Positions 10,101 to 17,123 of a DNA stretch of 40,354 nucleotides are shown in pieces. Position 1 is the stretch's first letter. Every line of letters starts with the position of its first letter. The position numbers were made by a program, and so were the translations under genes. The stretch spans positions 1 through 40,354 of the forward strand of contig CAMLIL010000049.1 in NCBI GenBank assembly GCA_946480015.1, read 5' to 3'. Below the pieces are notes generated by a model. The model saw nothing but the letters and a program-made list of their open reading frames with translations, was not told where the DNA came from and did no database searches. The DNA comes from an uncultured Oxalobacteraceae bacterium. GTDB lineage: Bacteria; Pseudomonadota; Gammaproteobacteria; Burkholderiales; Burkholderiaceae.

Positions 10101-12159
10101 CGTTCAGGGTCGTGAACGCCTCGGCCTGCGCGATCGTCAGCGCGGCGGCCTGGTCGGCCGTCAGCGCGGCCACCTGGGCGCTGCCGAAAGCGGCGATGCT
10201 GCTGGTGCTCAGGCCGGCCACCTGGGCCGGGTCAAGCGCCTTGATCTGGGCCGCGCCGAAGGCCGACCAGGTGGACAGGGCATTGAGCTGATCGGTGCTG
10301 AGCGCGGCCAGCGCGGCGGTGCCCAGTCCCGACAGGGCGCCGGTGCCCAGCACCGCCAGCTGGCTGGTGCCGAGCGCGCCGACCTGCTCGGCGCTGAGCG
10401 CGCGCGCCTGCACCGCGTTCAGGCGCGCCAGGTCGCGGGTTTCGGCGGCGGCCAGCTGCTCGGCCGTCAGCGCGGCCAGGGTGCGCGTACCGAGCGCGCC
10501 GAACTGGATCGTGGTCAAGGCCTGCACCTGCACGCTCGACAGCGCCCCCACCTGCACCACGCTGAGCGCGTCCAGCTGGGCGCTGGTCAAGGCGGCCACG
10601 TCGGTCGTCTCCAGCATGGTGACCTGCTCGGGCGACAAGGCCGCCACCTGCGCGGTCGAGAACGGGGACAGCGAGCTGAAAGCGGCGATCTGCGCCGAGT
10701 TCAGCGCCTGGATCTGAACGGTGGTCAGCGCTCCCAGCGCGGCCACCGACAGCGCCGCCGCCTGCGCGCTGGTGAGGGCCTGGATCTGCGCATTGCCGAA
10801 CACCGCCACCTGGGCCGTGCTGAGCGCGGCCATGGCGCGCGTGTCGAAGCCGCCGATCTGATTATCGCCCAGCGCCGCCATCTGGCTGGTGGTCAGCACG
10901 CGCAGCTGAATCGAACTGATCGCGCCGATCTGGTTCGTGCTCAGGGCCTGCAGCTGTGCCGGCGTGAGCGCGTTGAGCGTCGCCGTTTTCATCAGCGCCA
11001 GCGCGCTCGTTTGCAGCAGGCTGACCTGGTCGCCGGTCAGGGCGGCGATCTGGCTGGTGGAAAACGCCGACAGGCCGCCCATCACCGACAGCTGCGCCGA
11101 ACTGAGGAAGGACACCTGGGTGGTGCCGAAGGCTTGCAGGTCGGCGCTGGCGAATACCGCCACCTGCGCGGTGTTGAGCGTGGCCAGCTGCTCCAGCCCC
11201 AGCGCGGCCACCTGGGCCGTGGTCAGGGCCGCGGCGCTGGCGGTCGACAAGGTGCCCAGCGCGGTCGGGTCGATGCCGCCCAATGCCCTGGTCGACACGG
11301 CCGCCACCTGCACCGTGGTCAGCGCGCCCAGCTGGCTGCTGTCGAGCGCGCCCAGCTGGTCGGCATCGAGCGCGGCGATCTGGCGTGTGCGCAGCGCCAC
11401 CAGTGCATCGGTGCCGAGCGAACCGATTTGCGAACGGGTCAGGCCGGCCATCTGGGTGGTGCTCAGCGCGGTCAGGTCGGCGGTGCTGAACACGCCCAGC
11501 TGCGCGCTGCTCAAAGCGCCCAGCTGATGGCTGGTCAGGCCGGCCACCTGGCGCGAATTCAAGGAGGCGATCTGGTCGGTGCTGAAGGCGGCCAGCTGGT
11601 CGTCGTTGAGCATGTCGAGCTGGGCCACCGTCAACCCGGCCAGTTCGGCCGTGGTCAGCGATTGCAGCTGCGACGGCTGCAGCGCGGTCATTGCGCTGGT
11701 GGACAATTGCGCCACTTGCATGCTCGACAATACCGCCAGCTGGCTGGTCAGCAGCCCGCCCACCTGGGTCGACTGCAGCGCGCCCATCTGCGCACTGGTC
11801 AGCACGGCAATGTCGGACGTCTCCAGCTGGCCGAGCTGGTCGTCGCTCAGGGCGGCCAGCTGGGCCGGCCGCAGCGCCACCACCGCGCTCGTTTCCAGCG
11901 CAACGATCTGCACCGAAGTGAAGCCGCGCAGCTGGGCGGTGGTGAAGGAAGTCAGTTGCAGTGTGCTCAGCGACGGCACCTGCGCCGAGGTCAGGCCGCC
12001 CACGCTGTCGGGGGCAATGGCCTTGATCTGGGCCACCGACAGCACCGCCAGCTGATCGGTGCTGAACGCGGCCACATCCTCAAGGGCGAGCGAGGCCACT
12101 TGCGACGTGCTCAACGCCGCAACCTGGGATGTGCTCAATCCGACAACGAGGGACGCCAT
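4105..12159 (-). CDS. Giant octapeptide-repeat protein with RTX-type calcium-binding C-terminus
   Basis: A 2684-residue protein. After MASLVVG, residues 8-2424 are 291 copies of an 8-residue repeat, consensus L-[ST]-[ST]-x-Q-[VIL]-x-A, interrupted by 14 hexapeptides and one pentapeptide; these counts add up exactly to the protein length. The last 256 residues (from about 2429) form a domain known from FrpC-like RTX proteins: LVLDLDGNGVNT, a TGWVGPADGLLALDRNGNG segment, G-A-E-L-F-G, LDANADGRID and VDANTDGVSQ. These give four D-x-[DN]-x-[DN]-G calcium loops. No Sec signal peptide is present, which fits type I secretion through a C-terminal signal; an HlyB/HlyD-type pair lies at 31538-35007. The start has AGAAGG about 9 bases upstream. 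The length and repetition suggest a surface fibre, S-layer-like protein or adhesin. Function is inferred, not known. Confidence 0.85.
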   Translation of the reverse strand: MASLVVGLSTSQVAALSTSQVASLALEDVAAFSTDQLAVLSVAQIKAIAPDSVGGLTSAQVPSLSTLQLTSFTTAQLRGFTSVQIVALETSAVVALRPAQLAALSDDQLGQLETSDIAVLTSAQMGALQSTQVGGLLTSQLAVLSSMQVAQLSTSAMTALQPSQLQSLTTAELAGLTVAQLDMLNDDQLAAFSTDQIASLNSRQVAGLTSHQLGALSSAQLGVFSTADLTALSTTQMAGLTRSQIGSLGTDALVALRTRQIAALDADQLGALDSSQLGALTTVQVAAVSTRALGGIDPTALGTLSTASAAALTTAQVAALGLEQLATLNTAQVAVFASADLQAFGTTQVSFLSSAQLSVMGGLSAFSTSQIAALTGDQVSLLQTSALALMKTATLNALTPAQLQALSTNQIGAISSIQLRVLTTSQMAALGDNQIGGFDTRAMAALSTAQVAVFGNAQIQALTSAQAAALSVAALGALTTVQIQALNSAQIAAFSSLSPFSTAQVAALSPEQVTMLETTDVAALTSAQLDALSVVQVGALSSVQVQALTTIQFGALGTRTLAALTAEQLAAAETRDLARLNAVQARALSAEQVGALGTSQLAVLGTGALSGLGTAALAALSTDQLNALSTWSAFGAAQIKALDPAQVAGLSTSSIAAFGSAQVAALTADQAAALTIAQAEAFTTLNVVGLSSTAIHALTTSAVAALETADLAALRTGQMAALLDVDLQALSTAQFSMFSTAQLRALTTVQMSALGTDQLNTLSSLDAFSSRQFAALTPAQVAALATGEIATLNTQQAGALTPEQAQALTTDQIVALGTAQLRAMNTRTLMALATESLVAIETTDLAALKTSAVGALSTAQVMALTSSQLAAFGTAMIAALTSSQLRVLGTDQLGMLSTLSVVRTAQLLALRTDQLASLTTSAIAGLRSTQLAVLRPREIAALDTSQVAALSTAQAAAINTTALRALTTDQLQALSAADIGALRTSQVAALTSEQTAALLTSQLAALTTTAVRAVSSVGIAGLTIGQLDALGSLAMLTTRQVGALSTGQVASLATSLFASLTSMQLRALSAVQATALASSQIEALSATQVRALSSAVIGALDNTQLAGISLSNLGLLSTRQVAALTTSQLVAMTTDQIGALTTVEIAALTMTQRAVLDTSQLAALVSLESFSTAQIAALTAAQVSGLSERSLARLRTTQIAALTSLQVPVMTSSQLAALSTTQFRALNTRALSALGTDQLAALPAVDMTALRTAQLTALSATQLASLDSDHLTALTSIEVGALTTAQLQVFDTAQMTWLALAGLNTRQMAALTSNQVAGLEVDAIGALTSRQLSALTTLQAFALGTDQIAALTSKQLRGLSTAIIASLTTAQVAAIEPADLTAMRSSQIAALHTDQLVSMSTEQFGALSSLEIAALTTAQLMALDTNALAALSSLRPMTPRQVGVLTTDQLASLMADTLSALSTAQIGALSAPQVASLSTSYLASLTTSHARALSTSAIRGLTEEQVTLLPVNVVTALRTGQVAALSTGQIAVLLTEQLRAMTTAEIAALSVAQLSAMSIDQQNALGSTVNYAPAQIAAMSPARIPLISLDDLAQFKTSQIAALTSSQSAAMSTAQLAVLTSRQLAALSTSALGGLDVTQIAALEPEDVAGMTSRQIGALHIDQLQALTTEQMAAFTSREVAGLTQDQVVALSTAQLAALPTLRALLTSQVAALSLAQLAALTPEALGTLKTSQVAALTPEQMAALATDQLNGFTTSAIGAISTRSLLALSASQIAALEPRELAGLRSRQLVALSADLLQALTTDQLGSLSTTLLGALTPLQVSSLLDAQLEVFDERQLRALSTSAIAAINVAQMGLLSESELGALRTVQVRAFTTAQLTALTSTQFAALTSTEIAALTSTQFGALAPEQFAQFSSLSALNTAQIAGLSGERVTALTLDQLSTLTAPQVASLTSIQAPSLSTAQVASFNTAQVRALTTRVLRALTVDQLAALTVDELSVLRTSQITGLGTDQVAALSTVQIGALTSIELRALTQTQVRALTSSQLAALTTVLPFTTMQVAALTAEQLGQLDADHLAALKSGQVAALTSLQAVALSTSQIAVLQPLQVRALATTVVRTLSSAQVQALTLEVVGALTSRQVAALGGDQLATLSSDQIAQLSTIALAGLNTAALGTLTTAQVAAFSGLGGFSSAQMAVLTTDQLGVLDGAQLGALKTGQVAGLTLEQIGALTTSQFGALSTRVVHALSTTQLRALSSSQISALGTVSMLDSRQLGALTTAQLYDLAVPMLDELTPTQLAGLSYKQAGGLTTAQISSLSTRQILALSTGVIGVFSADQIQAIEAEDLMVLRSTQIAALTGDQLLALTTTQVAALTSMQFRALKASQVAALTVEQIAALPVADVKAMLMTQVDALTEDQHAALTAEQLAVLPAASPLVLDLDGNGVNTVSYKAGVAFDLRADGKPVQTGWVGPADGLLALDRNGNGTIDNGAELFGTATRLPDGSAAPDGFGALAALDANADGRIDSADAAYGQLRVWVDANTDGVSQSGELQTLAQAGVAAIGVAGSAVNRKNGGNWVGLEGTYTTQDGGTRAVEDVWFVINREASLSERTGALSQALAEFNAGTGGSGNPAVALAAAPPGPTLAAATTVLAQEIARYRPPGEDGAAASPFEPERRSLLPQQGWLAVKD
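4876..12138 (-). repeat. Tandem 24-bp coding repeat (291 octapeptides)
   Basis: Coding tandem array with a 24-bp period. Each copy encodes L-[ST]-[ST]-x-Q-[VIL]-x-A. Copies are diverged at DNA level, so the array is old and protein-level selection holds the pattern. Hydrophobic residues fall at positions 1 and 6, a hydroxyl residue at position 2 and usually 3, Gln (or Asp/Glu) at 5 and a small residue at 8. Confidence 0.95.
5368..11466 (-). repeat. Higher-order 402-bp coding repeat (16 octads + 1 hexad = 134 residues)
   Basis: Between residues 232 and 1704 (bases 7048-11466) eleven units follow one another. Ten are exactly 134 residues (16 octads then a hexapeptide such as FSSLSP, LSTWSA, LSSLDA, LSTLSV, LVSLES, LSSLRP or LPTLRA) and one is 133 (pentapeptide LALAG). 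Octads 3, 8, 10 and 14 of a unit usually lack Gln at position 5 (octad 10 is typically [LI]-E-x-x-D-L), and octad 11 usually starts L-R or M-R. Units 12-15 (5368-7047) are 214, 134, 134 and 78 residues. The long one is a unit lacking its hexad joined to octads 7-16 of the next; the short one has lost about seven octads. Confidence 0.9.
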
Positions 12160-12177
12160 GGCCTGTATTTACCTTCT

Positions 12178-12190
12178 GTTCCTGAGGAAC
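12178..12190. promoter_or_regulatory. Short inverted repeat between the divergent giant genes
   Basis: GTTCCTGAGGAAC is a 6-1-6 inverted repeat. It sits 19-31 bases upstream of the minus-strand giant gene start, just downstream of its predicted -10 box, where an operator could act or the leader RNA could fold. Could be chance at this length. Confidence 0.3.
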
Positions 12191-12192
12191 TA

Positions 12193-12220
12193 ACTATACT
12201 TGAATTTTTCCACAAGGCAA
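12193..12220 (-). promoter_or_regulatory. Predicted sigma-70 promoter of the minus-strand giant gene
   Basis: On the minus strand TTGCCT (12220-12215) is followed after 16 bases by TATAGT (12198-12193), a 4/6 and 5/6 match to the -35 and -10 consensus. Transcription would begin near 12186, leaving a leader of about 27 bases with AGAAGG before ATG at 12159. No equally good promoter is seen for the plus-strand gene in the same 169-bp spacer. Confidence 0.45.
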
Positions 12221-12328
12221 CCAAAAGCCGTCAATCCGTCACTCGAAATGACGCGGTATCGGCACGCTGTTTGCCGCTTTAGATGGAGGGCGCGAGGGCT
12301 ACACTCTCCGGCAGGAGAATCCGGACAT

Positions 12329-15300
12329 ATGACCTCGACAACCATCGTATCGAAACTGACAACGGCACAAATTGCAGCGTTGACAACCGCACAGGTTGCT
12401 GCGTTGACAACACGCGACATCGCCTCGCTCGATACGGCGCTGGTGGCGGTCCTGTCCAGCGCCCAGCTGCGCGTGCTCAGCACCCGTGCCCTGCGCACGC
12501 TGTCGAGCGAGCAACTGGCCAACGGCCTGACGACCACTCAGATGCAATCGCTCAGCTCGACACAGCTGAACCTGCTCAGCACCGTCCAGCTGGACGCCCT
12601 CACCACCGCCCAGTTCGACGCCCTCAGCACCACGGCCATCGGCGCGCTCGGCACCCGCCAGCTGGCCACCCTGAGCACCGCCGACCTGGGCGCGCTCAAC
12701 ACGCGCCAGGCCGCCGTGCTCTCGACCAGCCAGCTGCGCGCGCTCGCCACCGGCCAGCTCGGGGCGCTCAGCACCGGCGCCGTTGCCGCGCTGGCAACCC
12801 GCAGCCTGGCGGCCCTGACGACGGCCCAGCTGAGCGGCGCGTTTTCCAGCAGCCAGTGGGCCGCGCTCACCACCCGCCAGGTTCGGGCGCTCAGCACCCG
12901 GCAGCTGGCCGCTCTCGGCGAAAACCAGCTCGACCAGCTGGGCACGAGCAACCTTGCCGCTCTGCTGAGCACCCAGGTGGGCGCCTTGACCAGCGCCCAG
13001 CTGGCCGCCCTCAGCACCGACGACGTGGCCGTCTTCAGCACGCTGGCCATCAACGCGCTGAACACGCGCCAGCTGGCCGGCCTGGACGCCAACGCCATCG
13101 CCGCCCTGACCACCGCGCAGATCCGCGCACTGAGCACACGCCAGCTGGCCGCGCTGGACGCCACCCAGCTCGCCGGCCTGGAAACCGGTGACCTCGCGGT
13201 GCTGTCGACCACCCAGCTGCGCGGCTTCACGACCGCGCAGTTCGCCCTGTTGAGCAGCACCGCGCTGAGCGCGCTGACCACAACCCAGATCGCCTCGCTC
13301 ACCACCCGCCAGAGCGCCGCCTTCGACGGCGCCCAGATCGGCGCCTTGAGTACGGCCGACCTGGCCGCCCTGCGCACCAGCCAGCTGGCCGTGCTGGGCG
13401 CCGATGCGTTGGCCGCGCTGGGAACCAGCGGCTTTGCCATCTTCACCACGGCGCAGCTGAACGCGTTCACCACGGTCCAGGTGGGAAGGCTGGACACGGC
13501 GCAGATCGGTGTGCTCGGCACCAGCCAGCTGGCGACCCTGAGCACGCGCCAGCTGGGCGCCTTCACCTCGGACCAGCTGCAGAGTTTAAGCAGCGCCGCG
13601 TTCGCCGCCCTGCGCACAACGCAGGTGGCGGCCCTGCGTACCGACCAGCTGGGCGCCGTGCTGTCGAGCCAGATCGGCGTGCTCACCACCGCCCAGGGCG
13701 CCGCCCTGAGCACGCGCGCCCTGAATGCCCTGAGCGCCGGGCAGCTCGCGGCGCTCGGCACCAGCGTGATCGCCGCCCTCACCGCGCCCCAGCTCGCGGC
13801 CCTCGGCACCGGCCAGTTCGATGGCTTGAGCACGACCCAGCTGAGCGCCCTGACTACGCGCCAGATGGCGTCCCTGAACACGCGGCAGATCGCGTCCTTC
13901 GACAGCGCGCAGGCAGGCGCACTATCGACTGCCGACCTGGCCGCGCTGTCGGCAACCCAGCTGCGCGCGCTGGCCAGCACCTCACTGGCTGCGCTGCAGA
14001 TCGGCGCATTCAGCCCGGTCCAGATCGGCTACTTTTCGACCAGCCAGATCGCGGCCCTGACCACCAGCCAGGTCGCGGGCCTGAGCACCGTGCAGAGCGC
14101 GAACCTGGGGTTTGCCCAGATCGGCGCGCTGGACGGCGATCAGCTGGCCGCGCTGACCACCAGCGAATGGCAGGCGTTCACGTCCGCCCAGGTCGCCGCC
14201 TTCACCAGCGCGCAGCTGGCGCAACTGGCCACCGGCCAGGTCGCGGCCCTGAGCACGACCCAGCTCGGCGGCCTGGGCACCGCCACCCTGGCCAGCCTGA
14301 GCACGGCGCAATTCGCCGGCTTCGACACGGCCGACCTGGCAGCCCTGAGCGCGGCCCAGTTTGTCGCCATCAGCACCGACCAGCTGGCCGCCCTGACCAG
14401 CGCCCAGGTGGCCGCTTTCACCACCACCCAGTTCGCGGCGCTGAGCGCAGCCAGGCTGTCGGCCGTGGCCAACGCCCAACTGGCGGTGTGGAATACGGTC
14501 CAGTTGACCGCACTGAAACCGTCCGCGCTGAGCGGACTGACCACCGACCAGCTGGCCAACGGCTTGAGTACAACGCAGCTGTCCGCCCTGACCACGGCAC
14601 AGGTGGGCGCGCTGACCACCAGCCAGATCGGCGCCATGAATACGGCCGAAGCGGTGGCCTTGACGACGGCGCAGTTTGCGGCGCTGTCGATCGCCCAGCT
14701 GTCGGCTCTGAGCAGCGACGCCGTCGCCGCCCTCAGCACCGCCCAGGTCGACGCACTGAGCACGGCCGCCGTCGCCGGGCTCACCACGCTCCAGTTGCTC
14801 GGCCTGAGCAGCACCCAGCTGGGCGCGCTGTCGACACGCGACGTGGCGGCCCTCACCACGAATCAGCTGAGCGCCTTCGACGCGCCGCAACTGGGCGCGC
14901 TGACGACGGCGCAGGCGGCCGCGCTGCGCAGCAGCCAGCTCGCTTCCCTGAGCAATGCGCAGCTCGCGCTGCTGAGTACCAGCCAGATCAATGCCATGCT
15001 GCCGGCGCAATTTGCCGCGCTCACCCCGTCGCAGTTCGGGTTCGGCAGCGCGCAGCTGCAAGCCCTGAGCACGGCGGCGGCCCAGGCACTTACCACCGCC
15101 CAGTTGACCGCGCTCGATCTGACCCAGTTTGAAACGGCCGACCTGGCGGTGCTCAGCTCGCGCCAGTTGCCGGCCCTGAGCACGGAGCAGATCGCGCTGT
15201 TCGACAGCGGCGCCTTCGGTGCGCTCGGCAGCGTCCAGCTGGCGGTGCTGACCACCGCGCAGATGGCCGCGCTCACCAGCGCCCAGATCGCCGTCATCGG

Positions 15301-17107
15301 CACCGTGCCGCTAGGCGCCCTGAGCGCCGCGCAGCTCGGCACCTTGGGCCAGGAGCAGCTGGCGGCGCTGTCGACCGCGCAGCTGCTCAGCCTTGGCGCC
15401 ACCCGCATGGGCTACTTCTCGGCCAGCCAGCTGGGGACCTTCTCGACCACCCAGACGGCAGCCCTGAGCACCGCGCAGGTCGCGGCGCTGACTTCCATGC
15501 AGCTGGCCGGGCTGCAAACGGCCCAGATCGCGGCGCTGACCACGGCCCAGGTCGCAGCCTTCACCACCACGGAAGTGGCCAGCCTGCAGACGCCGGCGCT
15601 GGCGGCCCTGACCACCGCCCAGATCCAGGTGTTTGGCCAGAGCCAGCTGCAAGCCTTCAGCACCGCGGCCATCGCCGCCTTCAGTGACGAGCAGGTCGGC
15701 GCGCTCACGTCCGCCGAAATCGCCGCACTGAGCGCCACGCAGGTGCCGTCGCTGAATATCGACCAGCTGGCCGTCTTCAGCAGCACCCAGCTGCAGGCCT
15801 TTACCGCCACCCAGATCGGCGTGCTCTCGACCGCCCAGCTGGCCAGTCTCACGGTGACGCAGTTCGGCGCCCTGTCGAGCGCGCAGATCGCCGCGATCAA
15901 ACTCAGCCAGGTGACTGCGCTCACACCCGACCAGATCGGCCAGCTCAGCACCGCGCAAGCAGGCGCGCTCACGCTCAACCAGCTGTCGACCCTGACCACG
16001 GCGCAGGTGGCCGCGTTCAACAATGCCGACACCGCCGCGCTGAGCACCACCCAGATCGGCGCGCTCAAGGCCAGCCAGGTGGCTGCGCTGACAGCCGATC
16101 AGGTGGGCGTGCTCACCACCGCGCAACTGGCCGTGTTCAGCGCCGCCCAGCTGAACGGCTTGTCCACCGACCAGCTGGTGGCGCTCGGCGCCAGCCAGTT
16201 CGCCGCGCTCACGACCACGCAGATCCAGGCCCTCAAGGTCAGCCAGGTCGGCGTGCTGCCGGCCGCCGACCTGGCCGCATTGTCGACCACCCAGATCGCC
16301 GCGTTCACCGACGCCCAGGTGGCGGTGCTGACAACCACCCAGACCATGGCCTTCGACGTCACGTCCACGCGCTACGCCACGCCGCTGGTGCTGGACCTGA
16401 ACGGCGACGGCGTGCGCACGCTAAGCCTGGATGCGGGCGTGGTATTCGACATCGCCGCCACCGGAACGCCGGTGCGCACCGGCTGGACAAGCGACGGCCT
16501 GCTGGCGCGCGACCTGGACGGCGACGGCAAGATCGCCAGCGGGCGCGAACTGTTCGGCAGCGCCACCGGCGCGGGCGCCGACGGCTACGCGGCCCTGTCC
16601 ACGCTCGACACCAACGCCGACGGCGCCATCACCAGCGCCGACGCGGCGTGGAGCGCGCTGTCCGTCTGGACCGACACCAACGCCGACGGCATCACGCAAG
16701 CTGGCGAACTGCACACCCTTGACGCCCTCGGCGTGGCCCGCCTGAACCTCGACGCCGCAGTCGACGGCACCGTTGACCACGGCAACGTGCTAGGCTTGTC
16801 GTCGAGCTGGCAGGACAGCGCCGGCACGACGCACGCGATGTCGGACGTCTGGTTCCAGCTGGCCGCCGAGCGGATCACTGCCTTCAGCGCCGAAACGGCG
16901 CAAGAATGGCCGTCACGGCTGCCGGTGCAGGCCGCGGCCGGCACCTTGACCGCACGGGTCGACGCCCTGGCCGGCGCATTGCGCACGCTGGGACCGAAGC
17001 CTGCCGGCGAGCCGTTGCTGGCCGCCGTGCAGCCGCCGGGAAGCCGCTGGCGCGAGCAGGATGACCCGCATCTGGCGATCCTGGCCGTGCGCAACCCAAC
17101 AAACTAA
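12329..17107 (+). CDS. Second giant octapeptide-repeat protein with RTX-type calcium-binding C-terminus
   Basis: A 1592-residue paralogue of the divergent giant gene. After MTSTTIVSK, residues 10-1349 contain 164 octads of the same consensus plus a few irregular steps: two ANG insertions (octads reading QLANG), one extra Ala, a heptad LTPSQFG, and pentads LQIGA and LDLTQ. The strict 134-residue super-unit of the paralogue is not seen. Residues 1350-1592 are the calcium-loop domain: LVLDLNGDGVRT, ARDLDGDGKI, LDTNADGAI, WTDTNADGI, with G-R-E-L-F-G between. Both proteins end similarly (LAVRNPTN here, LAVKD there). ATG at 12329 is chosen because AGGAG lies at 12313-12317; an in-frame ATG at 12200 has no such site and adds an unrelated 43 residues. 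It is likely co-transcribed with the glycosyltransferase 16 bp downstream. Type I secretion is inferred. Confidence 0.85.
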   Translation: MTSTTIVSKLTTAQIAALTTAQVAALTTRDIASLDTALVAVLSSAQLRVLSTRALRTLSSEQLANGLTTTQMQSLSSTQLNLLSTVQLDALTTAQFDALSTTAIGALGTRQLATLSTADLGALNTRQAAVLSTSQLRALATGQLGALSTGAVAALATRSLAALTTAQLSGAFSSSQWAALTTRQVRALSTRQLAALGENQLDQLGTSNLAALLSTQVGALTSAQLAALSTDDVAVFSTLAINALNTRQLAGLDANAIAALTTAQIRALSTRQLAALDATQLAGLETGDLAVLSTTQLRGFTTAQFALLSSTALSALTTTQIASLTTRQSAAFDGAQIGALSTADLAALRTSQLAVLGADALAALGTSGFAIFTTAQLNAFTTVQVGRLDTAQIGVLGTSQLATLSTRQLGAFTSDQLQSLSSAAFAALRTTQVAALRTDQLGAVLSSQIGVLTTAQGAALSTRALNALSAGQLAALGTSVIAALTAPQLAALGTGQFDGLSTTQLSALTTRQMASLNTRQIASFDSAQAGALSTADLAALSATQLRALASTSLAALQIGAFSPVQIGYFSTSQIAALTTSQVAGLSTVQSANLGFAQIGALDGDQLAALTTSEWQAFTSAQVAAFTSAQLAQLATGQVAALSTTQLGGLGTATLASLSTAQFAGFDTADLAALSAAQFVAISTDQLAALTSAQVAAFTTTQFAALSAARLSAVANAQLAVWNTVQLTALKPSALSGLTTDQLANGLSTTQLSALTTAQVGALTTSQIGAMNTAEAVALTTAQFAALSIAQLSALSSDAVAALSTAQVDALSTAAVAGLTTLQLLGLSSTQLGALSTRDVAALTTNQLSAFDAPQLGALTTAQAAALRSSQLASLSNAQLALLSTSQINAMLPAQFAALTPSQFGFGSAQLQALSTAAAQALTTAQLTALDLTQFETADLAVLSSRQLPALSTEQIALFDSGAFGALGSVQLAVLTTAQMAALTSAQIAVIGTVPLGALSAAQLGTLGQEQLAALSTAQLLSLGATRMGYFSASQLGTFSTTQTAALSTAQVAALTSMQLAGLQTAQIAALTTAQVAAFTTTEVASLQTPALAALTTAQIQVFGQSQLQAFSTAAIAAFSDEQVGALTSAEIAALSATQVPSLNIDQLAVFSSTQLQAFTATQIGVLSTAQLASLTVTQFGALSSAQIAAIKLSQVTALTPDQIGQLSTAQAGALTLNQLSTLTTAQVAAFNNADTAALSTTQIGALKASQVAALTADQVGVLTTAQLAVFSAAQLNGLSTDQLVALGASQFAALTTTQIQALKVSQVGVLPAADLAALSTTQIAAFTDAQVAVLTTTQTMAFDVTSTRYATPLVLDLNGDGVRTLSLDAGVVFDIAATGTPVRTGWTSDGLLARDLDGDGKIASGRELFGSATGAGADGYAALSTLDTNADGAITSADAAWSALSVWTDTNADGITQAGELHTLDALGVARLNLDAAVDGTVDHGNVLGLSSSWQDSAGTTHAMSDVWFQLAAERITAFSAETAQEWPSRLPVQAAAGTLTARVDALAGALRTLGPKPAGEPLLAAVQPPGSRWREQDDPHLAILAVRNPTN
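12356..16375 (+). repeat. Tandem 24-bp coding repeat (164 octapeptides)
   Basis: Same octad as in the divergent gene, with consensus L-[ST]-T-x-Q-[VIL]-x-A and Asp or Ala in place of Gln at scattered positions. Insertions and deletions of whole residues are few, so the 24-bp phase is kept over 4 kb. Higher-order order is weak; for example F-D-x-A-Q-x-G-A followed by LSTADLAA recurs 24 octads apart. Confidence 0.93.
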
Positions 17108-17123
17108 ATAGCGGAACTGAGCC

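Noticed and set aside
4876..12138. The 24-bp periodic DNA as a CRISPR array or other spaced repeat.
   Set aside because: There are no unique spacers. The period is a coding unit with synonymous variation and an open frame throughout.
2995..12282. Very long open frames on the plus strand opposite the giant minus-strand gene (about 1000 codons and more), and similar ones opposite the second giant gene.
   Set aside because: They mirror the repeat: the high-GC 24-bp period keeps stops out of the antisense frames and gives low-complexity Gln/Arg/Gly-rich translations. The sense frames have good starts, the octad phase and a real C-terminal domain.
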